A stretch of DNA of 46,749 bases from a virus. Below the pieces are notes generated by a model. That model ran no database searches and had not been told where the DNA came from. It saw only the letters and a list, made by a program, of their open reading frames with translations. Positions 33,235-42,700 of this stretch are shown in pieces. The stretch is from the IMG/VR virus record IMGVR_UViG_3300008262_004997, positions 1-46,749 of that record; one strand, written 5' to 3'. A program made the translations under genes and the position numbers. Position 1 is the first letter of the stretch. The number at the start of each line of letters is the position of its first letter.

Positions 33235-35418
33235 ATGGCAAAGACACCTTTTATAAGACCCATAGCAGTACAGGGAGGTACATTTTATACGTTCTCGTCT
33301 GCTGCGGAAGATCTATCTTTAACTTTCAATAATTCATTAAAGAAGTTTTCTTTTTCTAAGTATGCTTTGTTAAAGCTTCCTGAATTTGGTTCTCCTACAT
33401 ACGGAGAGAATACACTTCAGTTCAATGCTATTGATACTACATTTTTAGATGCTGCTGTTGGGGACTTTATATTAACTAATCCTAATAATTTAAGCCCCTC
33501 ACCAGAGATATCATTTCAGAATTACTGTTTAAATCTCGAATCGACCGTTCTTTCAGATCCAAATTACAATCCAGATCTAAAAAGGAATGTATCTGAAAGA
33601 ATTTTTTGGAAATGGGTAAAAGAATTAGGGGGAGTAAGATATAGGACTGCTAATTCAAACGAGGTGGTTGCTTCATTAAACCAGACTTCAACTACAACAA
33701 AGGATGGTTTTCCTTATTCTGATAAAAGATGGGTAGAGGAAGACACATATTTAACGGGGAATGGGTCTCCAACACCTAGATATGAAAGAATTGTCCAATA
33801 CATAGGAGATATTGATGTAGTTAACTCTGTCCAGAACTCGAGCAATGCTTATTCTGAAGTTTATATTCACATACCAACTAGTGACGGAGGAACACCTTAT
33901 GTTCTTTTTAAAACAGTTGCTGATGAGAACTACTATCCTGATAGAACGTGGACTCACTTGCCTCCAGATCCTACGGACACAGAATACATACAAGGAAGGG
34001 ATTCCGCTTCTGGATTATATGGTCCTAATGGATTACCAAAACTTGCTATATTCGACCAAGACGTTTTAGGAAATCCTGGTGTAAGTGGAACTTCTGCCAC
34101 TGGTTCATTTACTAATAACTGGTATTCTCCAAGAGATGAGGCTAATTCTTATTTTACGGATCCATCGTTTTTTGATAATACAAACTATACGATTGAGAAA
34201 TATCTAGCAGCTTCTGGACCTACAGGTTATACAGTAACATACAAAAGAAACAACCTTGACGGTGTTCAGATAGATTTCGATCCTTCTTCTTATCGTGCAA
34301 TTCAAAACTATGTGGGAATATCCACTATAGAGGAATGGAATGGTACTCCTGTAACAACTTCTTTCGAGTTTAACGCAGTCCTTGTTTATTACGATGTATA
34401 TGATCCTAATAACCCAACGGATTCAGAGACTAATCTTTATGGGATTTTATTTTTAAATGATCCTGAGCCAGTTTCAAATAATGCAGCTAAGCTTCCTACG
34501 TTTAAGAAATTTAAGCCGGATCCAATTACCAAACTTAACGGTAACTCTTATGGATTCAAGATAAACCTTAAGTTTGATACTGATGTCGAAAGCACTGGGG
34601 TAGAGCAGGCTATAAACGACTATTCGTCCTTCTCTCTTTCTATATTTATGGATGCTGCTACTGTTTTACAGGATGCTGCTAAAAACTTAAATGATAGGAC
34701 CCTTCAGATAGCTAATATGCAGCAAGATATTAATGATCTTAAGGATTTAATAATAAACACTGACGATAGCACTGAAATAAAAGCAAGATTAGATTTAGTT
34801 GAATCAGCTTTACAAGCCAATCAGGCACTATTCAATAACACTCAGGACATCTTGAGTTTGATTGAACAAAACAGCGATACCATAGAGAACATACTACAGA
34901 ATCAGACCTCTATTAACATGTCTTATAATTTAGATCTGTTAAAAGATGGTAATGGTACTTCTGTTAACAGGAACACACCTAACATACTTAAAGTAGACGT
35001 AACACAACAAGATTATAATATAGGAAATAATTCATTGTTTACTATTAATCCTGTTGCTGGTAACACTGTTCCACTTTCAATCTATACCAATTATTTAAAA
35101 CACAAGAACAACGGAGTATCTATAACTGCAACAAATGACATAGTTATAAGAATAGATGACAGCTTGAATAAATGGCAGAAGGGGCAAGTGCTAAGATTTG
35201 TTATAGGAGACGAAATAGATCTTGGTAACTATTCAGTAGTTATGCTCACAGACGCTCTTGGAGAATATCCTAAAGCTAACCCTTCTGGAGTTCCTTATTC
35301 AACAGTAGTTGCTGGATTCTTAAACATTCAGTTCTCTAGTTCGGGATATAAACCAATATTTGATATTGTTTGTGTAGACGAAAAGAACCTAATATTTGAA
35401 ATAGATCAAATAAGATAA
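33235..35418 (+). CDS. Large virion appendage protein with central coiled coil (727 aa)
   Basis: No family is recognised. The N-terminus MAKTPFIRPIAVQGGTFYTF and SSAAEDLSLTFNNSL leads to a beta-rich, Asn/Asp/Pro-rich body of about 460 residues. A helical stretch at about 480-560 (RTLQIANMQQDINDLKDLII, ARLDLVESALQANQALFNNT, ILSLIEQNSDTIENILQNQ) has heptad spacing suited to a trimeric coiled coil. A C-terminal beta domain follows (DIVIRIDDSLNKWQKGQVLR). The layout of head, coil and tip is usual for fibres or baseplate-attached proteins. It starts 14 bases after the previous stop, with an AT-rich leader. Confidence 0.58.
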   Translation: MAKTPFIRPIAVQGGTFYTFSSAAEDLSLTFNNSLKKFSFSKYALLKLPEFGSPTYGENTLQFNAIDTTFLDAAVGDFILTNPNNLSPSPEISFQNYCLNLESTVLSDPNYNPDLKRNVSERIFWKWVKELGGVRYRTANSNEVVASLNQTSTTTKDGFPYSDKRWVEEDTYLTGNGSPTPRYERIVQYIGDIDVVNSVQNSSNAYSEVYIHIPTSDGGTPYVLFKTVADENYYPDRTWTHLPPDPTDTEYIQGRDSASGLYGPNGLPKLAIFDQDVLGNPGVSGTSATGSFTNNWYSPRDEANSYFTDPSFFDNTNYTIEKYLAASGPTGYTVTYKRNNLDGVQIDFDPSSYRAIQNYVGISTIEEWNGTPVTTSFEFNAVLVYYDVYDPNNPTDSETNLYGILFLNDPEPVSNNAAKLPTFKKFKPDPITKLNGNSYGFKINLKFDTDVESTGVEQAINDYSSFSLSIFMDAATVLQDAAKNLNDRTLQIANMQQDINDLKDLIINTDDSTEIKARLDLVESALQANQALFNNTQDILSLIEQNSDTIENILQNQTSINMSYNLDLLKDGNGTSVNRNTPNILKVDVTQQDYNIGNNSLFTINPVAGNTVPLSIYTNYLKHKNNGVSITATNDIVIRIDDSLNKWQKGQVLRFVIGDEIDLGNYSVVMLTDALGEYPKANPSGVPYSTVVAGFLNIQFSSSGYKPIFDIVCVDEKNLIFEIDQIR

Positions 35419-35422
35419 AAAA

Positions 35423-38400
35423 ATGTCAAATACCAAAAATTCATTCTCATCATTAATAGCACAGTTTCTTAGACTCCAAAAAAACTCTTTGGAGATTATA
35501 AACAAATTAAATGATGTAACTACATCTTCTAAAGATTCTGTGGAGATAGAATTTCTGATGGATGATAACACATCTGAGAACATACAGGTGCCATCCTTTG
35601 GATATTTAAAAAGTGAAGTTAATAGATTAGATCAGAACATTAAAGCTCTTTCCGGACTGGATGATAATAGAGCTAATGTTAGAAACCCAGATGGAACTGT
35701 TGCTAAGATCTATCAATCTAGAACACTACAAGATCCTTCTTCACCTAGCAGTTTGCAAGTACCATCTACTTTTCAGGCTAGAAACAATTGGTTTTTTGAA
35801 TCTTTTTTGAATCCTTTACTTTACATAGAAATTGACGTTGAGAATCAGATACCTGAAAATTCTGAAAGTGTTTATGTTAAAAGAGTAATAGCAAACACAC
35901 AATCCGATGTACAGAAACAATATTTTGATAATAACCTTAAGGGTAGAAACGATTTAAGTGATTCTGATTTCATAGCAGCTTTACAAAGCCAGGGGATTCA
36001 ATATTTTGTTGATGAACAAATAAATAATCTGGACTTAAGAACCATTAGATATATTGGTTCTTTTGGAGTTCTTAGAATATTCGATGAGGAGGTACAAATT
36101 ACAGTAAATGGTACGACAACCACAAATACTGTGAGAAAATATAAACTCAATTCAATCAGATATACTGACAACTTATCAGACACCGAAAATTCTAGAACAT
36201 TAGCTAAAGGTGATTTACTAATAACTTCAGGAGGTACAAAATATGAAATAGACTCAATTGATACAAGTGACCAAACTGTTGTGTTGAAAAGACTATTTGG
36301 ATTTGAAGCAATTAAAATAGGTGACTCATCTCTTACAATATACTCCAATGTTTTATCAAATAGACAGGTGGAGATAAATGTTGGGTTTGATGAGAGACAG
36401 GGTGTATTTATAAAATCTATTGACGGTGATTTTAACGTTGCAGCTAGCAAATATAGTCCTGGTATATGCTTCTGGTCAAACGAGCTACAGATTAGCACAT
36501 CGGATGGTGTTAAAACTTTAGAGTCTTTCTATAACTCACAGGTTTCTGATTTTGGTAAAATCTTTATAGCTTCGGCAAAAGAAAATGCTATTCCTGCTGT
36601 TTATGGACAAACTCCAGCTGCACCGGTTGTTTCTGCTGGAAACTTTAAAGTTGTTAAGGTTAATGCTCAGGTTACGGATTCAAAGGAGAACAACACATTC
36701 AAGGATAAGATAAAAATAAAAACAACTCTTAAGAATGAGATCGATTCCATTGATAGAGCAATAGATCAGACGAGGAAACAACTTTCTGAATTAACTACAA
36801 CATCATCAGCAAAAACTCCTAATGCGGAATTTAAAAAACTGAACGATAAGATCGCTACTCTTACAAAAGACAAGGGAACAAAAACTGATCTTCTTTCCAC
36901 CACTATAAATGAAATTAACAATCTTGTTATAGCAGTTCCGGAGCTATCAGAAGCTCCTAAGTATAGAGTTAGAGGATTCTGGCCTATACCAGAGCCTATC
37001 GTTGATCCAAAAACTGGAGAACAAAATATAGTACAATTTAATGTAAGATACAGATATCTTTCTATGACAGGTAACCCTAACGGGGTTCAACAGATAGATT
37101 ATATTGATAACAACGGAGTTCAGAAGACTGGACAGTTTACAAACTGGACACAGTTTAAAAGTGATGTAAGGAAGAAAGTATATGATACGAATACTGGAAC
37201 ATATACATGGCAAATAGAGGACGTTAGCGATGCTAATACGGTAAATATAAACCAATTAGACATTGCTATAACTAAAGGAGAAAAGGTAGAAATACAGGTT
37301 CAGTCAATATCTGAAGCTGGATGGCCAACAAATCCTTTAACTTCCGATTGGTCTACTTCAGCAGTTGTAGATTTCCCACCAGATTTGGTTGTTCAAGTTG
37401 ATAATGCTTCTTTTGTGGCACAAAATAGCACGGATAACGCTATAGTTAAAGTACAAGAGGACTTACAGGCAAAGGGACTAGATCAACATTTATCAACACA
37501 GTTTACGTCTGGTGATAAATTTTATGCCCACAACACATCAGTTATTGCTTCTGGATTTTTTGATGCTAGCGGTAAGGCATTAGACCTTTTCCAAAAACTA
37601 ACACAGATAGACAATGAGTTACAATCTTTAAGAGCTCTAATTGCAAAAGCAAAGGGAACTTTAGGGGTTTATATAAGAAGTGGAAACACATCAAACAAGA
37701 TAAACCAGGGAAGCACGGTGAATCTGTTTGCTGGGTATTACGATCAATTGATAGATCTTTCCAATGCAACTAACAAAGGTAAGATCGCCACTGTTATCTA
37801 TTACTTAGAATTAAGGAACGAAGCAGCTACTCCACTTGAACTATCATCACTAATACCTGGAGGTCAGGGTGTTAAAGCACCTAATACGATTGGTCAGAGC
37901 GATTATGATAATAATAGAAAATATGGAGAAACTCCAATACAGCTTTCCGGTATAGACACAGTTGATGTTACTTCTGGTCCAGGATCTTTTATACAGGCTC
38001 CTGGTTATCAGAGTGCAAACGCATATTCACAATTTGTTTATGCAAGATATAAATCGTCTGGCTTAGATGAGAATCTATATTTTACTCCACCCACAACTTT
38101 AGGCTGGAACATATCTAACGGATCTCTTGTTGGCAGTACGCAATTACCTATAAACGATGATGGAATAATAATTCCATTTGAACCAAATACCACTACTGTG
38201 ACAGGAGCAGGAAGTAATGCTAACGTGTGGGCTGGTACATACACAGGAGCAACACCAGATGGCAATGGAAATCTAAATGAGTTTTGTGTCCATATCTCAC
38301 ATCCAGATATAAATGATGGAGGTTCTAGTTCGTTTCCAAATCTTATAAGGCCTTCTGTTACAACACCAGGGGGACCAATGAACTATCCTTCGTTTAGACA

Positions 38401-38917
38401 TGCTTTAGGATTTGAAACTGACACAAACACAACGGCATCAGTACCTGGTTCACAGACATCTTCTTATCAGCAGTTAGAATACTATCCTGCACTTTCTGCA
38501 AGTAATTTTGGAGTAGATGACAATGCTTATCCAAACAAGCTTGGTTTTGTGGAATCTGACGAGTTCTTATGTGGTAAGTTCTCTTGCGGGTCTTATCTTT
38601 TCTTATCCCCGACAAATCACTCGGCGATACAAATCGAGGGGTCAACACAATTAGCTAAAAAGACTTTAAACTTTGGTCAAGAAAATGCTATAACTATACC
38701 TATAGTTTTCCAAATGAGAGCTCAGGATAAACTTGGTTACGTTGGAGGATGGAGACAGGCTGGTAACCTTAAAAATATTACTTATACTAAAAAGATAGGA
38801 ATAGATATACAGGTGATGAATGAAGAGCTTTTCTCATTTGATGTTCTTGTATCAGGAAGCTATACTAAGACATCATTAGTTTCACCAGCTTATTCTCAAA
38901 GTAAGAAAACTATTTAA
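35423..38917 (+). CDS. Large virion appendage protein with FN3-like domain (1164 aa)
   Basis: The protein opens with a helix (FSSLIAQFLRLQKNSLEIIN) and a region PSFGYLKSEVNRLDQNIKAL, then a domain containing NNWFFESFLNPLLYIEIDV. A charged coiled coil lies at about 430-500 (DRAIDQTRKQLSELTTTSSA). Residues about 515-655 resemble a fibronectin type III unit (PKYRVRGFWPIPEPIVD, VQFNVRYRYLSMTGNP, KVEIQVQSISEAGWPTNPL). A second helix LDLFQKLTQIDNELQSLRAL and a Gly/Ser/Thr/Pro-rich beta tip follow. No enzyme motif was found. Its place between two other giant genes points to a tail-fibre network or collar component. The start is 4 bases after the previous stop. Confidence 0.58.
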   Translation: MSNTKNSFSSLIAQFLRLQKNSLEIINKLNDVTTSSKDSVEIEFLMDDNTSENIQVPSFGYLKSEVNRLDQNIKALSGLDDNRANVRNPDGTVAKIYQSRTLQDPSSPSSLQVPSTFQARNNWFFESFLNPLLYIEIDVENQIPENSESVYVKRVIANTQSDVQKQYFDNNLKGRNDLSDSDFIAALQSQGIQYFVDEQINNLDLRTIRYIGSFGVLRIFDEEVQITVNGTTTTNTVRKYKLNSIRYTDNLSDTENSRTLAKGDLLITSGGTKYEIDSIDTSDQTVVLKRLFGFEAIKIGDSSLTIYSNVLSNRQVEINVGFDERQGVFIKSIDGDFNVAASKYSPGICFWSNELQISTSDGVKTLESFYNSQVSDFGKIFIASAKENAIPAVYGQTPAAPVVSAGNFKVVKVNAQVTDSKENNTFKDKIKIKTTLKNEIDSIDRAIDQTRKQLSELTTTSSAKTPNAEFKKLNDKIATLTKDKGTKTDLLSTTINEINNLVIAVPELSEAPKYRVRGFWPIPEPIVDPKTGEQNIVQFNVRYRYLSMTGNPNGVQQIDYIDNNGVQKTGQFTNWTQFKSDVRKKVYDTNTGTYTWQIEDVSDANTVNINQLDIAITKGEKVEIQVQSISEAGWPTNPLTSDWSTSAVVDFPPDLVVQVDNASFVAQNSTDNAIVKVQEDLQAKGLDQHLSTQFTSGDKFYAHNTSVIASGFFDASGKALDLFQKLTQIDNELQSLRALIAKAKGTLGVYIRSGNTSNKINQGSTVNLFAGYYDQLIDLSNATNKGKIATVIYYLELRNEAATPLELSSLIPGGQGVKAPNTIGQSDYDNNRKYGETPIQLSGIDTVDVTSGPGSFIQAPGYQSANAYSQFVYARYKSSGLDENLYFTPPTTLGWNISNGSLVGSTQLPINDDGIIIPFEPNTTTVTGAGSNANVWAGTYTGATPDGNGNLNEFCVHISHPDINDGGSSSFPNLIRPSVTTPGGPMNYPSFRHALGFETDTNTTASVPGSQTSSYQQLEYYPALSASNFGVDDNAYPNKLGFVESDEFLCGKFSCGSYLFLSPTNHSAIQIEGSTQLAKKTLNFGQENAITIPIVFQMRAQDKLGYVGGWRQAGNLKNITYTKKIGIDIQVMNEELFSFDVLVSGSYTKTSLVSPAYSQSKKTI

Positions 38918-38920
38918 TAA

Positions 38921-39709
38921 GTGGCAAGGAAAATAATTAAACAAAGCTCGTCTTTTGGAGTGCTTAGAGCGAATCCAAGAATCTCTGGTAACGTAAAGAT
39001 TACAGTAGATTCAAAAAGCGACATATGGCTTAACTCCATAGACTCAAATCAGGAGATGTCTAATAGCTTATATAAAGGATTTAGAATTTCTCCAGATACG
39101 TCCTACGATAAAGATCTATATAGATTTTTCAACGAGGGTAAAACACCTTCGCAATTTGTTTTCGGTATGATTGGGGAAGGAGATCCAGTACAAAATCAGA
39201 TCAAAGACGTTTCTAGTAGTTATAACTTTTTTTATAGCTCAGGTGTATCTCCACTTATTTCCGATAAATATTCAGAGGATTTTTCTTATCTTGCTCCTCT
39301 TTGGCTAGGCAACGATATACCTGATTATTTTGTAATATTTAAGGTTAATGATCCAATAGATTATTCCTACAAGATACCAGTAACAACATTAGAAATTGGT
39401 AAAACATATAAGGTTTTACAGGACACTTCTGTTGATACACAAGCTCCTGGATATCTTCCTTTTCAGGTTTCTATCTCATCACAAGTTTACACGGACGGTA
39501 ATGTTTTTACTGCATCCACTTTCACTTTTACTGTACTACAAGGTCAAGGATCTGTTGTGCTTTTAGATCCTTTGTATAATCTTGACTCTGTGGAAAACAC
39601 GGAGCAGCACTTCTATGATAAAATACTTCCTAAATCTACCGCAATAGCAACTTTTGATCTAAGCGAAGATTCTAAAATAGGAAAGATAAAAATCCGGATA
39701 CCCAGATAG
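38921..39709 (+). CDS. Giant appendage protein, N-terminal fragment before a frameshift
   Basis: GTG 38921 follows the upstream stop after 3 bases. The 262 residues contain VLRANPRISGNVKITVDS, DIWLNSIDSNQEMSNSLYKG and FSYLAPLWLGNDIPDYFVIF, a conserved-looking N-terminal domain of giant jumbo-phage virion proteins (family from memory). The reading ends abruptly in KIGKIKIRIPR-stop. The text that should follow (KNPDTQIGFEDFITNG) lies one base back in frame, after a run of five A at 39688-39692. It is therefore the first part of one gene with the next entry. Intact length would be about 1820 aa. Function unknown; probably a baseplate or fibre connector. Confidence 0.62.
   Translation: MARKIIKQSSSFGVLRANPRISGNVKITVDSKSDIWLNSIDSNQEMSNSLYKGFRISPDTSYDKDLYRFFNEGKTPSQFVFGMIGEGDPVQNQIKDVSSSYNFFYSSGVSPLISDKYSEDFSYLAPLWLGNDIPDYFVIFKVNDPIDYSYKIPVTTLEIGKTYKVLQDTSVDTQAPGYLPFQVSISSQVYTDGNVFTASTFTFTVLQGQGSVVLLDPLYNLDSVENTEQHFYDKILPKSTAIATFDLSEDSKIGKIKIRIPR
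39688..39692 (+). other. Frame change in an A-run within the giant appendage gene
   Basis: Five A residues sit where six would keep one open frame across both halves (GKI-K-NPDTQIGF). It is a one-base loss in a homopolymer, a typical error of long-read data, but a true mutation or slippage-based phase switch is possible. No classic heptanucleotide -1 slip site is seen in the zero frame. Confidence 0.75.
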
Positions 39710-42700
39710 GATTCGAGGATTTTATAACAAATGGGTTTAGAAATAATGGCATTATAAGCTATAAACTACTAAATCTTGAGTTTCTTTTTGATGATAACGA
39801 TTCAGATAACTACACAATAAACCGTTATTTTGGTCTATATCTAAACGCTCCTGAGATAGCATCTTTTAAATTGAACGGTGATTCTCTTTACAAGAGCCAA
39901 GGATCGTCTGGTAATACGCCTATTCCAGAAAAGAATAATAAAGGATATTACTATCAAGATGTTCCGTTTTTCCAATATAATAACAACGGGGTTAGACTCT
40001 ATGTTGACCCAGATAAAGTTAGTGGAATAATACCAAATTCCGATGATGTAAACGTCGTGGAGGAAACTAAATTATTCTGGATACAGGATAAGAATGGGAA
40101 TTTTCACTCTTTAAAAAGAGATGAGGGTTATTCATTAGCTTCGCCTCCTCCTTTAAGTGCTACGTATGGTATATTAGGATATGAAAATGAGCTAGTAATA
40201 CAGGACACATCAATAGATCTTTCATTATTAACAGGAAAGGATACCGCAACTAAAAAGCAATATCCAGCTGTTACTACTGGGGAAAAAGGAAGAGGCTACA
40301 GTGTTATTAGAATAGGCAAGGAGATAAACAACTATGATGAGAACGCCTTTATATTTTACAATCCATTAGGCTATTATGGAGTACCCGGAGCAAAATATGA
40401 TATTATAAAAGCTTCGGATCTTTCTTTTTCTGTTGATGAATGGGGACCAGGAAGTTTTTATGCACAAGATAACGCATATTACTATCACCCCTTTGGTACA
40501 AATGAAGATATTGCTAAAGCACTAGCAGGATTATTTAATAGTTTTAATTATAATTCTTTTGAAGCTTTTCAGTCAGGTGATGAGGTTATAATAAGAACAA
40601 ATGCTACAGGAACACAAGAAAATTCTAAATACTATTTAGATTTCTTTCAGGACTTTACCCTGAATCAAAGAATGCCTGATTCTGAAAGGGGAACTATATT
40701 TATAAACGAAAAAGATGCTTGTGATATAAATCAAAAACAATCTTTCCTAGGCGGATCTAATTATTCTAACACCAGAGTAAAAGTTAAAATAGAAGATGCT
40801 AATAAGATAGAGATTGGTAAGACTTTTATAGAAACAATAAAAAATACTGGCACCGATTCATTTAGTAATCTTCCCGAATATTCAAACATATCTTCTTCTG
40901 TTGTAATAGGTAAATATAGATTTATCGATCAATATGCTAAGGATCAGAATGGTGACGTAGTGGGACTAAAAGATTTTGAAACACACGCCACTTTAGAGAT
41001 AGCTAATTTTACTGAATCAATAGCATTTGGCTCTTCTGGAACAATTTCAGCTTTTAATACTTATGATGTTCCACTTGGTATATTTTCTTTCTATGGTCTA
41101 AGAGAAATAGATATGGACTTCTGGTACAGCGAGTATGGATACACGCCTACAGAAGAATATTATAAGTACTTAGATACACAACCTGGAGGATTAACTAAAA
41201 TAATACCAGGCAAAACATATTTTGTATCAGCTGGAGCTACAGCAGAATATAACGGTAACACTATCGCTGGACCAGATTTCTTTGAGGGAATAGTAGGAGA
41301 GGAGGAGTATCTTTTAATTTCTGGATCTACTGGAGCGGAATCTAATGTTTTTCCTACACTTTTTTCCAGAGGTAATCAAACAGGCGGTATCACAACCACT
41401 AATTTTGACTACCTATTTTATCCAGATCTAGATTCATTTCCTGGATTTTATGGGGTACAAGCTTTGCAGTTTATTGATAGCGAAGTGGGAGTAGATACCA
41501 AGTTTAAACAATTAAACTTTGGTAAATTAGATTCGGAGTACGATTACACACAGGATAACTACAATCCTTTGTATGCTTTAAACAGTAGAGTTAGTCCATA
41601 CATTACTAAGTGGATTTATAGAGGCGGTACAGATATAAGAGGTAATGGCTATAGATTGAATGCCAATCTTGCTTTTAATCCACTCAATTTTTCTCCTAGC
41701 TTCTTTAAAAGGACGCAAGATCCTCAATATTTTACTCATGAGTGGTATCATTTACAAAAACCTCCATATTCCCTGCCGGAGGGAAACTTGCATATAGATA
41801 AGAACTATTTAGCTAGCGAGCTTAATGAGTCTCTTCTAACTGATGCAAATCCCGCTTTAAGAGATTATTTCCTCGATTATTTTTCTGTTGAGGGTGAGGA
41901 CTTGGATGTCTATTACCCAAACAGTAGCACTATAAACGATATAGACTTAACAGAGAGATATACAACTTTTAATTTTAACACAGGTAATGGTTATTCAGAG
42001 ACTGTATTCAGAGGAGCTAAAGTTAGAATCAAAAGAACTTTTACTGACTATGCACAACAAGAGTCTATAAAATATATCGAGGATGATAGATTTTATGAGG
42101 GATATAAATTCTCTTGTGTTATAATACCTGTTGAAAATATAGAGGACGAAATACAGGCGCCAATAAAAGTAAAGATAATAGAGAATCGCACTTTTAAAAA
42201 CATAACATTTCTTGTAGAGGTACTAATTGAAGACGCTAGGGTTTTAAATTTTGAAAATGTAAGTCCCGATAATCAATATTTAGACCTTGACTATTTCTTA
42301 CTATATTCTCTTAGAGATAAATTAGATAGTCAATATTTCTCTACTACTCCATCTGTATGGCTTCCTGGAGGATCAGTGGAGCTTCCTGTAGTTGGTGATA
42401 TCAAACTTTCTTCTGCTCTTAATATATCTACAGTTCCAAATTCGCAAGGTCTATTTTCAGCAGTTAATGTTGGTACTGCTGGGAACAGTGGTGAAATATT
42501 TATTGTGCCTAATCCGGATTACGAAACTGATTTAAGAGAGGAGATTAATTTTACATATCTTCCGTCAGTCGTTCCATCATTTTCTGGACCTAATAGTACT
42601 AGTCCAGGGTCTTTCTATGGTGTGGTTGGACCTGCTCCTTATAACTATACCCTCCCATTCCCTACAGGAGTTGGACAGGATGTAATTAATTTCACTAATA

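Noticed and set aside
39676-39700. Programmed -1 ribosomal frameshift in the giant appendage gene
   Set aside because: The zero-frame codons ATA AAA ATC do not form a standard slippery heptamer and no downstream structure was evident, so a sequence error or mutation is more likely.
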